From the NCBI GenBank assembly GCA_902527545.1, contig CABZPR010000001.1, positions 180,848 to 244,847 of the forward strand: a DNA stretch of 64,000 bases, in the 5' to 3' direction. The translations under genes were made by a program, and so were the position numbers. Under the pieces are notes generated by a model that had not been told where the DNA came from, made no database searches, and was given only the letters and a program-made list of their open reading frames with translations. Each line of letters opens with the position of its first letter. The first letter of the stretch is position 1. The DNA comes from an uncultured Alphaproteobacteria bacterium. Lineage in GTDB: Bacteria; Pseudomonadota; Alphaproteobacteria; HIMB59. Below are positions 15,430-24,939 of this stretch, piece after piece.

Positions 15430-16149
15430 CTATAATAAATTACCCTTTATTGCTTTTATGAATTCATAATCTTTTTTATAAATGTATCTTAATTCATTAC
15501 TAAATTTTGATACTTCTTCTATTGAAATTGGGTTTTCCCCATGATTAGTTTGTAATTTTTTTATTTTAAAATTTTTTCCAAAAAACTGATTTATAAAATC
15601 TACTAATCCATCAATAGATGGCATTTTAGTTAAATAATTAAAATAATTTGGATCATTGCCGAGAAAAAAGGTTTGAGGCAAAAAATGTTGATTATCAAAA
15701 CTTTTCCTTTTGAGTTTCTCTATGACATCTTTAATCGACAAATTATTAAAATTAATATCTTTGTGCCAAATCACTCTGTTATTATAAGCAGATAAAAATC
15801 TTTCTATGGGATCCCTGACAACAGCTATTTTTATTGCATTAAGAGAAGAGGGCATAACGGTAAACTTTGGTTTTGGAGGTAAAAATGACCAAAGCCATAA
15901 ATTTTTATTTGAATTTGATTTGTACTCTTCCTTTTGATACATAGGTATTTCATCATCTAAAAATAAATAATCTTTTTCAATTGAGAGAAGTTCAACAAAG
16001 AGTTTTTTAAAAGAGGAATTCGCATTTTTTGGGACAGGATAAAATACTAAATTTTTACCATCAGATCTTTGAAAAATTCTATAAGCAGAAATAACAGTTT
16101 TATTATCCTGACCAAGAAATTTTATAACTCTTGACTCAACTTTATACAT
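15430..16149 (-). CDS. Sulfotransferase (carbohydrate sulfotransferase type)
   Basis: 239 residues. YPVPKNANSSFKKLF near residue 37 is the 5'-phosphosulfate-binding loop of the Sulfotransfer_2 family. IAVVRDPIERFLSAYNN near residue 108 is the 3'-phosphate-binding motif (RDPxxRxxS). It would transfer sulfate from PAPS to a sugar, probably of a surface polysaccharide. It has no signal peptide. It is encoded between the lyase and the divergent alpha/alpha-barrel gene. Confidence 0.85.
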   Translation of the reverse strand: MYKVESRVIKFLGQDNKTVISAYRIFQRSDGKNLVFYPVPKNANSSFKKLFVELLSIEKDYLFLDDEIPMYQKEEYKSNSNKNLWLWSFLPPKPKFTVMPSSLNAIKIAVVRDPIERFLSAYNNRVIWHKDINFNNLSIKDVIEKLKRKSFDNQHFLPQTFFLGNDPNYFNYLTKMPSIDGLVDFINQFFGKNFKIKKLQTNHGENPISIEEVSKFSNELRYIYKKDYEFIKAIKGNLL

Positions 16150-16247
16150 ACTTAATAGTCAGAAAAATTATTCTTTGATAGAAAATTTACTATTAAATTT
16201 AAACTAGTCAACTTATAGAAAAATCATCTATAATTATAAAATCAAAA

Positions 16248-17780
16248 ATGAGGGTTTTATTCGAGTCCGCTTTTAGCATTAATAGAAATATAAATAAACT
16301 GGTAAACCAAGAGGCGATTAACAGTTTTGGAAAGACTTTATATCAAGGTGACAATGCAAATTATTGTATATCGTTATTTCAAAATTATTTAATTGAGCCA
16401 AATGAAAAAGTTAAAATATTTTTACAACATTTGGGACGAGCCCTTATAAATTGGGCAAAAAATAATATCGATAATGGTTACTTTGGAATGGTTGATGTTC
16501 ATCACGGCACAGAACTATTTCTTGGTTTTTTACCTAGATATATAGATATTTTTCCAGATGATCAAAATGCAAAAAATTTAATTTTAGACGTTGCCGAGCA
16601 TATAGGTAATTGGAGCAACAATACTAATGACTGGTTTGATTATAGTAATAATAATTTTAAAAGTTGGTATTTTGGCACGAATGGGATACATCAAAATGCC
16701 TCTTATAATTATAACACAGCTGATCATTTAAGATTTGTACATATAGCATTAATAGCTTGGGAAATTAGTTCAGATAAAAAATTTTTAGAGTGGGCGCATG
16801 AATATTCTAGTGAATTTGCTAAGAGAATTGTACTAGCCGAAAAAAATATACCTGTAGCATGGAATAGAGAATGGAAAGAATTTTTCCATGAAGACATGAC
16901 TTCAAAAGAGGAGAGATTTCTTTCTGCTAATCATCATCATTTGTCTGAAAATCCTATTTCAGGAATAGAGAATTTATTAGCATCAGGTGCAATTTACATA
17001 TTTGGATATCTTTACAATAAAAATAAGGACAAAATATTTAAAGATGCAGCTAAAGTAATTCTAAATAATCTTATGCCATATTTGACTAATCCTTACTCTG
17101 ATACAATAGGTGTGGTTTTAAATTATTATAGATTTACTTTTAATGATTATTCTTACGACCAAACAATATTAGATTATCTTCAAAAAATACCACCAGAGAA
17201 TAATAATGAAATAATGCTGGGCTTTCCAGAAAACGAAAATGTAAGACTAAAGGGTATTGGAAACAGAAAAGATATGATTTATTGGTACTATTTGGAAAAA
17301 TTAGAAGCAAAGCACACAGATGAACCGCCCACTTCTTTTTTCACGTTAGCATACAACATTACAGGCAAAATTGAATTTGCAGAAAGAGCGTTAAAAACAG
17401 CATCAAGAAAAATAAAAATAGCATCGTCAATTTTAAGAAGTGGACACGAACATTCAGACTCAGGAAAACTTTATAGTTCAGTTATTTCAGGGCATGGTAG
17501 AAATTGGGGTGTTGGCTCTATAACAGGGTGCTATCCAAGTTTATTTATTGGCAGTGACGAAAACCTTGGTATCTTCAATTACAAATTTAAGTTCTTATCA
17601 AAAACACTATCAAGTGGATGTTTACCAGTGGTTCGAAGTCTTTTAGATTATAAAACTGAACTCTTGTTTTATAATTTTTCAAATACCAAACAAAATATTA
17701 AATTTATTCATAAAAACAATTCGGAGCAAGTAAATCTAGAATTGAAGCCTAACTCTTTTATTAAGAAGATTTTTAATTAA
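16248..17780 (+). CDS. Probable (alpha/alpha) toroid glycan-active protein
   Basis: 510 residues, no signal peptide. The chain is a series of helical hairpins with conserved-looking aromatic and His clusters (VDVHHGTELFLGF, YNYNTADHLRFVHIALIAWE, SANHHHLSENPISGIENLL, RSGHEHSDSGKLY), followed by a short beta C-terminus. This is the look of (alpha/alpha)6-barrel glycosidases, lyases or uronyl epimerases, but I cannot place the exact family. A TATAAT box at 16229-16234 gives a short leader. It diverges from the sulfotransferase gene, which supports a role in glycan processing. Confidence 0.55.
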   Translation: MRVLFESAFSINRNINKLVNQEAINSFGKTLYQGDNANYCISLFQNYLIEPNEKVKIFLQHLGRALINWAKNNIDNGYFGMVDVHHGTELFLGFLPRYIDIFPDDQNAKNLILDVAEHIGNWSNNTNDWFDYSNNNFKSWYFGTNGIHQNASYNYNTADHLRFVHIALIAWEISSDKKFLEWAHEYSSEFAKRIVLAEKNIPVAWNREWKEFFHEDMTSKEERFLSANHHHLSENPISGIENLLASGAIYIFGYLYNKNKDKIFKDAAKVILNNLMPYLTNPYSDTIGVVLNYYRFTFNDYSYDQTILDYLQKIPPENNNEIMLGFPENENVRLKGIGNRKDMIYWYYLEKLEAKHTDEPPTSFFTLAYNITGKIEFAERALKTASRKIKIASSILRSGHEHSDSGKLYSSVISGHGRNWGVGSITGCYPSLFIGSDENLGIFNYKFKFLSKTLSSGCLPVVRSLLDYKTELLFYNFSNTKQNIKFIHKNNSEQVNLELKPNSFIKKIFN

Positions 17781-17800
17781 TAAATAGAAGTTCTAAGAAG

Positions 17801-18487
17801 TTAATTTTTTAAATTCATCATTTCAAATAAATTTTTTTTCCATATGTCATGATAATCACAAAAACGATATTCTGGAAACCAGGGCCCACCTTCTGTATAA
17901 TGAATAGCTTTAGGGTGTCCATCTTTAGGTTCATCGTACCATCCAACTAACCAATTCCATTCATGACTTATCTTCCCTATTTCGTTATCTTTTAGCCAAC
18001 TAAATCTATGAAGGTATTTACCAGTAGTCTCAGGATCATTAATTAATTTAGTTGTGATATTTTTATTTGACGGATGCTCACAATTCCACAAAACAACTGA
18101 ACTCCAATTTTTTCTTGGATAAATGGATTGCAACCTCCCATCCATTTTTGTATTTCCTTTAGGGTTGTAATCATGTTGCGCGCACATGACAGCATATTTA
18201 TCATCAATTAGAGAAAATAATTCTTCAATCGGGTTTAAAAATAATAGATCACAATCACAAAATAATGCCCAACCCTTGTATTCGTTAAGTATTGGAACTA
18301 AAAACCTTGAAAATGTAAATTCAGTTGAGCCAAGTTTATCCTCTCCTCGTGTATAGTAACCTTTTTCTTTCAAGTCATTAAGCTTCAAAGGATGAATATT
18401 TGCAGAGCCTGATTTTGATTTAATGCTATGGCTACAGACTTGATATGCTAAATCTTCTCTACTATCGTAACCAATATAAATATCCAT
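17801..18487 (-). CDS. Glycosyltransferase (GT8-like, DxD type)
   Basis: 228 residues starting MDIYIGYDSRED. GWALFCDCDLLFLNPIEELF carries a DxD motif (here DCD) for nucleotide-sugar and metal binding, and the C-terminal part has a KAIHYTEGGPW segment like the HxxG-type end of retaining glycosyltransferases. It probably adds a sugar to a surface glycan in the cytoplasm. It lies 28 bases downstream of the TPR glycosyltransferase-like gene on the same strand. Confidence 0.75.
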   Translation of the reverse strand: MDIYIGYDSREDLAYQVCSHSIKSKSGSANIHPLKLNDLKEKGYYTRGEDKLGSTEFTFSRFLVPILNEYKGWALFCDCDLLFLNPIEELFSLIDDKYAVMCAQHDYNPKGNTKMDGRLQSIYPRKNWSSVVLWNCEHPSNKNITTKLINDPETTGKYLHRFSWLKDNEIGKISHEWNWLVGWYDEPKDGHPKAIHYTEGGPWFPEYRFCDYHDIWKKNLFEMMNLKN

Positions 18488-18515
18488 TAAACAAACCTAG
18501 TGATGTTAGTCTTAT

Positions 18516-20174
18516 TTACAAGTAATTTTCAAATTCCTTATACAGCTTTTCTAAACAACTGTTCCAGTTATTCGAACTTTCTTGCCTAATAGGTAATATA
18601 GATGGATACCAAACAATATCTTTGTCATTATTTAATCCCCAATACCAAAGTTTACCGTCATTAAATGGGAGTAGCAAAAATGTTTTCACGCCTAACTTTC
18701 CTGATATATGGGCATTTGAGTTACTAACTGTAACTACAAAATCACAAGACTTTATTAAACTTGCAACCCCATCGATATCATTAAAACAATCTATTTGATG
18801 TTCTGTAAAAATTTTTTTATTAAGATTTTTTTCTATTTGGTTTATTTCTTTGGTTTCATCAGAATATTGGAGATTTATAAACTCTATATTTTCATTTGAT
18901 AAAATGTTTTTAAGACTCTCTAGCTCAATGGATTTCTTGTTCCCAAAGATTTTATTTGTACTTTTCCAAGATATGCCACATCGGAATTTTTTTATTTTAC
19001 TAGGGATTTTCGAGTCTAAAGAATATGAGATTTTTTTTTGTAAGTTATTTTGATTGATATTTTTTTGAAAATATAATCCCATTGACCCCATAGGTAAATG
19101 ATAATCATATTCAACATACTCAAAAATACTTTTATAATTAATGATTTTAGTGTCTGGGTAAATTTTTTTAAAAAAAGGAATTAATTTCTCTGTTACAGCA
19201 ATAGTTGAATTTACAAATTGGTCTTTTATCGTCTCAAAAAATTGAGAATATATTATTTGCTCACCAATCCCTTGTTCACCATAAAACAGAACATTTTTTT
19301 TGGGTCTACCTAAATCCCATTTAGGCTTTTCAAAACTATCATTGATTTGTTTCAACAAAACTAAATTTTGTAAATCGTATCTTGACTCATGGAAAATCCA
19401 AGCTTTGTCATATTCTTTCGTAAATAGATAACATTGTGAGATATTATAAGATGCATCGATGTTTTTTGGATCTTTTTCCAAAATATCTTGATTAATTTTT
19501 ATTGCCTTTTCAAATTCTCCTTTTGATTTTAAAATATTTCCAATCATTATTTTTGCAGATATCAAAATTTGATCATTATTATTAGATTTTATTATTTCAT
19601 CTAACAATTTTGATGCTTGATCATAATTACCATTGTCTATTTCCAAATTTGCAATAGATAGTTTCGATTGGGTAAACTCTTTATTTACGCTTATAGATTT
19701 TTCAAAAGATTTTCTAGCTTCTTCCAATTGACCATTTTCTCTATATACATTACCTAAAACATAAAGAGATTTTGCATTGAGAGAAATTTCTAGAGCCTTA
19801 TTTAAATATATTATCGAGTCCTCGTATTCCCTCAGTTGTCTATAGCAGACTCCTATCTGATGATAGGGTTCAAATTTATTTACGTCTATTTTCGAGCAAT
19901 TTTTATAAGATTCTATAGCTTTATCAAAAATCAAAAGACCTTGATAACATCCGGCCATATTAAAATTTGAGTCATAATGGTTTCGGTCGGATAATAAAAC
20001 TCTCTCAAAAAAAGGTATTGCCTCTTTATATCTTCTATCGTTGGCTAAAATGAGACCATAATAAAATTTATAAGTTAAATTTTCTCTTTCTGACTTTAAA
20101 AGATTTTCTATTAATTCTTTTGCTTTAATAAATTTATTGTTTTTCAATAAATTTAATATTTCTTGCTCGCTCAT
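18516..20174 (-). CDS. TPR-repeat protein with glycosyltransferase-like C-terminal domain
   Basis: 552 residues. About seven TPR units cover residues 1-260 (for example AIPFFERVLLSDRNHYDSNFNMAG). Residues 270-550 resemble the GT9/GT41-like domain often fused to TPRs in marine alphaproteobacteria: PKWDLGRPKKNVLFYGEQGIGEQI, FRCGISWKS, FINLQYSD, and VVTVSNSNAHISGKLGVKTFLLLP. It probably glycosylates proteins or surface structures in the cytoplasm. It lies in one minus-strand run with LysE-type and HAD genes. Confidence 0.8.
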   Translation of the reverse strand: MSEQEILNLLKNNKFIKAKELIENLLKSERENLTYKFYYGLILANDRRYKEAIPFFERVLLSDRNHYDSNFNMAGCYQGLLIFDKAIESYKNCSKIDVNKFEPYHQIGVCYRQLREYEDSIIYLNKALEISLNAKSLYVLGNVYRENGQLEEARKSFEKSISVNKEFTQSKLSIANLEIDNGNYDQASKLLDEIIKSNNNDQILISAKIMIGNILKSKGEFEKAIKINQDILEKDPKNIDASYNISQCYLFTKEYDKAWIFHESRYDLQNLVLLKQINDSFEKPKWDLGRPKKNVLFYGEQGIGEQIIYSQFFETIKDQFVNSTIAVTEKLIPFFKKIYPDTKIINYKSIFEYVEYDYHLPMGSMGLYFQKNINQNNLQKKISYSLDSKIPSKIKKFRCGISWKSTNKIFGNKKSIELESLKNILSNENIEFINLQYSDETKEINQIEKNLNKKIFTEHQIDCFNDIDGVASLIKSCDFVVTVSNSNAHISGKLGVKTFLLLPFNDGKLWYWGLNNDKDIVWYPSILPIRQESSNNWNSCLEKLYKEFENYL

Positions 20175-20178
20175 TATG

Positions 20179-20793
20179 TTAAATCAAAACTTCCACAAGT
20201 AGGAACGCTGATATTAAAATTAACAAATAACCAACAATAATTTGTATGATCCCTGATTTTTTTTTAATTTGATCTAGAATAACCTTTGAGGTAACTAAGT
20301 TCACTAAAAGTATGTACCATAAGGAGTCAACTGTTCCTGCAATCAGTACTAACGCCACATTCAAAAACATATCATTATCATAAGACATAAATTGCGAATA
20401 AATTGCTAAAAACCAAATAAAAATCTTTGGATTTAATATTGATATTAAAAAACCTTGGGAAAACGATTTTGTAACACTTAAATTCTGGTTTCCACCAAAC
20501 TCGATTTTATTTCTACTTCTGATTGTTTGAATTCCTAAATAAAGTAAAAAGAATATTGATAATAATTTCAGTAAATTAAAAACAAATATATTTGTTTGTA
20601 AAATTAAACCAATTCCAATAACTGCACAAAGAGCGTAGATGCTAATTCCAATACCATGGCCAATTGCAGTTAATATGCCACTAAACTTACTTTTGAAAAT
20701 TGCATTATTCACTACCACAACCATGCTAGGGCCTGGGGACATGGCCCCTAATAAACAAACTATAAAAATTTGAGAAAATAATAAAATTGTCAT
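20179..20793 (-). CDS. LysE/RhtB family amino-acid exporter
   Basis: 204 residues with six hydrophobic segments. The N-terminal LLGAMSPGPSMVVVVNNAI is the LysE/RhtB signature (MxPGP), followed by GHGIGISIYALCAVIGIGLI, and LGIQTIRSR before the central loop. Members export amino acids such as homoserine, threonine or lysine across the inner membrane; the substrate is unknown here. It is 5 bases from the TPR gene start and 3 bases from the HAD gene stop. Confidence 0.9.
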   Translation of the reverse strand: MTILLFSQIFIVCLLGAMSPGPSMVVVVNNAIFKSKFSGILTAIGHGIGISIYALCAVIGIGLILQTNIFVFNLLKLLSIFFLLYLGIQTIRSRNKIEFGGNQNLSVTKSFSQGFLISILNPKIFIWFLAIYSQFMSYDNDMFLNVALVLIAGTVDSLWYILLVNLVTSKVILDQIKKKSGIIQIIVGYLLILISAFLLVEVLI

Positions 20794-20795
20794 AA

Positions 20796-21350
20796 TTAAT
20801 TAAATTTTTCTTTTACTTCGAATTTATCTAATTCAGACATATCTATAATTTTTTTTAAATCATTTGATACATTTGTATAAATAATTCTTTTGGTATGTTT
20901 CCAAATTGGCAAATCTTGATTGCTATTTCCTAAATAGTCAAAACTGAAAATTTTTAACTCATCATTTATAAACTTAACTTTATTTATACCTACCATATTA
21001 AAGTTTTTTTTTGTACCAAATGACTCGAAGAAAATTTTTAAATGCTGATCTATTTGATCTACTAATAACTGATGACTTCCAGATATTAGATATACCACTC
21101 TATGATGATTCTTAACTTGTTTTATGTATTCAAGACATGCTTGGTTAAATTTCAATTTCTTAATTGGCACCTCAAAACCTGTTGATATTTTTTCTTTAAG
21201 AAAAGATTTTCCTTTGAACAAAAAAATGAACAAATAAAAGAAAAGCAAAATAGGTTTTTTCTTTAAAAAATCAATAAAAGCTAAATTTGATAAGTCTTCT
21301 TTGATTAAAGTTCCATCTAGATCAACAAATAAAATTCTATTATCATTCAT
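20796..21350 (-). CDS. HAD-superfamily phosphatase (stand-alone, UbiA-fusion type)
   Basis: 184 residues. LFVDLDGTLIKEDLSN is HAD motif I (DxDGT). VVYLISGSHQLLV carries motif II. SFDYLGNSNQDLPIWKHTKRIIYTN matches the motif III/IV segment of HAD domains usually fused to UbiA-type prenyltransferases. Here the domain stands alone with no prenyltransferase downstream. The substrate is unknown. Overlaps the upstream 102-residue gene by 8 bases. Confidence 0.8.
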   Translation of the reverse strand: MNDNRILFVDLDGTLIKEDLSNLAFIDFLKKKPILLFFYLFIFLFKGKSFLKEKISTGFEVPIKKLKFNQACLEYIKQVKNHHRVVYLISGSHQLLVDQIDQHLKIFFESFGTKKNFNMVGINKVKFINDELKIFSFDYLGNSNQDLPIWKHTKRIIYTNVSNDLKKIIDMSELDKFEVKEKFN

Positions 21351-21651
21351 TTTTTCTGAAAAAGGACACTGTAATCATAATTTTTTCTTTTGATACATTT
21401 TCTTTTATTGAACCAATACAGTCTGCTTTTATTGCGATAGCTTTTTGAAAAATCTCCTCATATATCAAGGCCTTTACATTTTGAACTTCTTTTTTTTTAA
21501 AATTCTTCCTTCCTCTTTTTTCTTCAGGATATTCTTTAAAAAAATCATAAACAATATCCAAACTATACTTCTTTATAAACGTCTTATTTTGATATCTTTT
21601 AAGTATTTTATAATCTCTTTTGGGAGGTTTATTTTTGAATATATCTATCAA
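21343..21651 (-). CDS. Small basic protein of unknown function downstream of purH
   Basis: 102 residues, lysine-rich (KRGRKNFKKKE), without signal peptide. The end has a beta-like EKIMITVSFFRK. It overlaps the purH stop by 4 bases and the HAD gene by 8 bases, so it is probably translated within this operon. No family is recognised. Confidence 0.5.
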   Translation of the reverse strand: MIDIFKNKPPKRDYKILKRYQNKTFIKKYSLDIVYDFFKEYPEEKRGRKNFKKKEVQNVKALIYEEIFQKAIAIKADCIGSIKENVSKEKIMITVSFFRKNE

Positions 21652-23111
21652 TGTTTAAAATGACGGTCACTCAACTTAAAGAATTTTAATTTATGCTTCT
21701 TTACATAATTACAAATTTTTGAGTCATTCTTGGATCCCATTGGCGCATAAATATCAATGTTAATTCTTTGCCTTTTAATTATTGATAGTGAGTCTGTGAA
21801 TGGAAAAAATGCATCTGAAAATAAAAATAAGTTTTTATTTTTGTTTGCGTCATTTTGATATTTAAACTTTCTGAGACAGATCTCTAATGCATCAACCCTA
21901 GAAGTTTGGCCCCCTGTTTGGGATAATAGGCTATCTTGATCAAACAAAGCAATAGCATTAGATTTTATATTTTTTAAGACATTTACAAAAAACCCTAATT
22001 TTTCTTTATCTAATTTATTTTTTCCATTTATTGTCTCCACTGAAGAGTTTTTAGTATTTACATCTTGTATCAAAGTCCCTCCAAAAAAAGATTTTTTTTC
22101 GACATTTTTTAAACCTTTTTTCACTTTAATAACCCTTAAATTTTTCTTCTCTCTAAGCAATTTAAGTGCTCCTTTTTCAAATTCGGGCGCAGTTACTACT
22201 TCGTAGAAATTATTTATCAATAGTTTAGCAGTCTGTTTTTTTAATATTTGATTAAAAGCAACGACCCCACCAAAAGAACTTAGAGGATCACCTGCTAGTG
22301 CTTTAAGGTAACTTTCGGCTTGATTTTTTTTTAATGATGCACCGCAAGGATTGCCATGTTTTATTATTGTGCAAATATTACCTTTTGTTTTAAAACCATA
22401 CGTTAGTTGTACCCCCGCATCTATATCTAAAAGATTATTGTAACTAAGTTTTTTATCACCACTGATTTGAGAAAATTTATTGTTATCAATTATAGCAGAT
22501 GCTTTTTGTTGAGGATTCTCACCATATCTCAACGGATATATAGTTGATGACTTACCTTTGAACCAATTTGAAATTTCTAAATCATATTTTGTAATATGAT
22601 CAATTGCTTTTATTGCAAATTTTTTCTTTAATATGGGTTTTAAGGGAAAATTTTTTATAAAATAATCATAATCTCTTGGGTTAATAAGGGGTATGGTTCT
22701 CTTATAGTTTTTAACGGCAGCTCTAATTAAACTATGGCCACCAATATCAATCATTTCTATGATTTTTGACTTAGTTTTTGTATTTTTAACTGTTTCTTCG
22801 AACGGATACAAATTTACTACCAATAGATCAAATTCGACAATCTTCTGCTTTTTCAGATCATCTTTATGATCTTTGGCATTCGTCCCTAAAAGGCCTCCAA
22901 AGATTTTTGGATGAAGGGTTTTAACACGTCCGCCCAGTATTTCTTTTTGCTTTGTATATTTAGTAATTTCTTTATGTGGGATATTTATTTTTTTTAGAAA
23001 ATTTGAAGTACCTCCTGTTGAATAAATTGTATATTTTTTTGTAACTAGAAATTTTGCTATGACATCTAAATTAGATTTATCATAAACAGAAATAATTACA
23101 TTCTTACCCAT
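21648..23111 (-). CDS. purH: Bifunctional AICAR formyltransferase/IMP cyclohydrolase
   Basis: Catalyses the last two steps of IMP synthesis in the cytoplasm. The N-terminal cyclohydrolase domain has YSTGGTSNFLKK, GGRVKTLHPKIFGG and DLLVVNLYPFEETV. The transferase domain has LRYGENPQQKA, the active-site IIKHGNPCGAS, DPLSSFGGVVAFN, and a C-terminal SDAFFPFTDS followed by MGSKNDSKICNY. At 487 residues it is somewhat shorter than the usual 510-530, with streamlined loops. It follows rpe with a one-base overlap. Confidence 0.97.
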   Translation of the reverse strand: MGKNVIISVYDKSNLDVIAKFLVTKKYTIYSTGGTSNFLKKINIPHKEITKYTKQKEILGGRVKTLHPKIFGGLLGTNAKDHKDDLKKQKIVEFDLLVVNLYPFEETVKNTKTKSKIIEMIDIGGHSLIRAAVKNYKRTIPLINPRDYDYFIKNFPLKPILKKKFAIKAIDHITKYDLEISNWFKGKSSTIYPLRYGENPQQKASAIIDNNKFSQISGDKKLSYNNLLDIDAGVQLTYGFKTKGNICTIIKHGNPCGASLKKNQAESYLKALAGDPLSSFGGVVAFNQILKKQTAKLLINNFYEVVTAPEFEKGALKLLREKKNLRVIKVKKGLKNVEKKSFFGGTLIQDVNTKNSSVETINGKNKLDKEKLGFFVNVLKNIKSNAIALFDQDSLLSQTGGQTSRVDALEICLRKFKYQNDANKNKNLFLFSDAFFPFTDSLSIIKRQRINIDIYAPMGSKNDSKICNYVKKHKLKFFKLSDRHFKH

Positions 23112-23767
23112 TAATTTAATGCATCAAAAAGAGAGTTAGTGGCTTTTACAAGATCTGCTTGTTTGAATAAAAATGAACCAGCTACTAAGATATCTGCTCC
23201 AACTTCTATGCAGGTTTTGCCAGTCTCATAATTTATCCCACCATCAATTTCTATTTTAACATCCAAATTTTCAGATTTAATGTATTCAGATATATTTTTT
23301 ATCTTATTAATTTGATCGTTCAAAAAGAGTTGCCCTCCAAATCCGGGCTCTACTGTCATTACAATAACTTGATCAATATCATTTAAGTAAGGTTGAATTT
23401 TATTCCATGGGGTTAAGGGTTTAATAGCAATCCCACATTTAATATTGTTTTTTTTAATTCTAGATATGAGACTTTCTATATCTTCCTCGATTTCAATATG
23501 AAAAGAAATTATATCTGATCCAGCTTCGATATAATTATCAATAAATCTTTCAACTCTATTTATCATTAGATGAACATCAAATACTTTGTTAGAGTATGAT
23601 CTCAAATTAGATATAAACTGTGGACCAAATGTTAAATTAGGTACAAAATCTCCATCCATAACATCGAAGTGAATGTATTCAGCTTTAGAGTCGTTGATTT
23701 CTAAAATAGTTTTTTCCATATTAGAGAATGAACCACCTAAAATTGATGGGGAAATAATTATTGCCAT
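23111..23767 (-). CDS. rpe: Ribulose-phosphate 3-epimerase
   Basis: TIM-barrel enzyme of the pentose phosphate pathway interconverting ribulose-5-phosphate and xylulose-5-phosphate. Signature segments: ISPSILGGSFSNM, the metal and acid-base region YIHFDVMDGDFVPNLTFGP, DVHLMI, VMTVEPGFGGQLF, and the phosphate-binding EIDGGINYET and VAGSFLF. 218 residues, normal for the family. It sits between rsmB and purH with one-base overlaps on both sides, so the three are one operon. Confidence 0.97.
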   Translation of the reverse strand: MAIIISPSILGGSFSNMEKTILEINDSKAEYIHFDVMDGDFVPNLTFGPQFISNLRSYSNKVFDVHLMINRVERFIDNYIEAGSDIISFHIEIEEDIESLISRIKKNNIKCGIAIKPLTPWNKIQPYLNDIDQVIVMTVEPGFGGQLFLNDQINKIKNISEYIKSENLDVKIEIDGGINYETGKTCIEVGADILVAGSFLFKQADLVKATNSLFDALN

Positions 23768-24939
23768 TATTTTTTCTCTAAAACTGATACGAAAAAAACA
23801 TCAGAACCCCCAGTATTCTTAAACTTTAATGGATTAATAAAATATCCATTTTTTCTTTTTATCATTTTTTCAGAGTTAATACTGTGTATTTTAATATTGT
23901 TATGTTTTTGTGAAATTTTATCAATGACATCGATTGTCTCAAAAGGATGAAATGAGCATACTACATATATCAAAAACCCATTTTTTTTCAATATTTTCAA
24001 TGATTTTTCAAGTATTTCTATTTGAGTTTTTTGATGTTTCTTAATTTGAGCTTGATCGACTTTTGTAGTTACATCAGGGTTCCTTTTAAAAGTTCCCAGA
24101 GCACTGCAGGGAGCATCCAAAAGTATTGAGTTGTATTTATCTAAAAATTTTTCTTTTAAAAAATCAATTTTTTTAATATTTATTTTAAGGTTTAATCGTC
24201 TTAAATTCTCATAAAATTTATTTATTTGAATTTGTGACTTATCAATTGCACTTACTTTAAACCCATAAGATTGCAACAATATACTTTTTCCACCAGGGGC
24301 TGCACATATATCTAATATATCTGAATCATGATAAAAAGATTTCGTTGATCTAATAATCTCAAAATTCCCTATGTCTTGAACAAAACAGTTTGACTTTAAT
24401 TTTTTTTTTAATAAGAAAACTCTTTTTTCGTAGATAGCATCTTCTTTATCTACAAGACTTACTTGGTAATTAATAGGTTTTTCAAAAAGGGTTTGATAAA
24501 TATATTCTCTAATAGATTTGCTAGAAAAAATTTTATCAAGTACTTTTTTAAATTCAGGGTAAATATATTTTCCAAATTTTATATTATCTTTGTCTTGTAA
24601 TACCTTTCTTAATACTGCATTTACTAATGCGCCTTTCTTAAATTCTTTGCTAGCTTCAACTGCATCATTAACAATAGCATAATAGGGTTTATTTGAAAAA
24701 AAAATAAGCACCAAACTAATTTTTAAAAGTGTTAAAGTTTTTTTTGGTGTTCTATTATGTGTATATTTTAAAAGTATTTGATTTAAATTTTCATAGTTTC
24801 TGTAATACTCTTGGATTATAAAAAAAAGGAAATTTCTCTTTAACCTAGGGTAACTATTTAAAACATTATCGATGCTACTCCCTTGATCAATTCTTTTGAT
24901 TGAGTTAAATAAATTTGTGATATCTGATAAGTTAGATAT
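23767..24939 (-). CDS. rsmB: 16S rRNA m5C967 methyltransferase RsmB (start uncertain)
   Basis: Methylates C967 of 16S rRNA. The C-terminal domain has [14 protein letters not shown] (SAM motif I), [18 protein letters not shown] with the catalytic Cys region, and [11 protein letters not shown] with the second Cys. The tracked TTG start at 24714 would delete most of the NusB-like N-terminal domain. The frame stays open upstream to 24951 and encodes typical NusB-like sequence ([28 protein letters not shown] leading to [13 protein letters not shown]). No ATG, GTG or TTG exists in that extension. The feature end given (an ATA just inside the acs stop) is my estimate of an unusual start or of a lost start codon. 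Confidence 0.85.
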   Translation of the reverse strand: MSNLSDITNLFNSIKRIDQGSSIDNVLNSYPRLKRNFLFFIIQEYYRNYENLNQILLKYTHNRTPKKTLTLLKISLVLIFFSNKPYYAIVNDAVEASKEFKKGALVNAVLRKVLQDKDNIKFGKYIYPEFKKVLDKIFSSKSIREYIYQTLFEKPINYQVSLVDKEDAIYEKRVFLLKKKLKSNCFVQDIGNFEIIRSTKSFYHDSDILDICAAPGGKSILLQSYGFKVSAIDKSQIQINKFYENLRRLNLKINIKKIDFLKEKFLDKYNSILLDAPCSALGTFKRNPDVTTKVDQAQIKKHQKTQIEILEKSLKILKKNGFLIYVVCSFHPFETIDVIDKISQKHNNIKIHSINSEKMIKRKNGYFINPLKFKNTGGSDVFFVSVLEKK

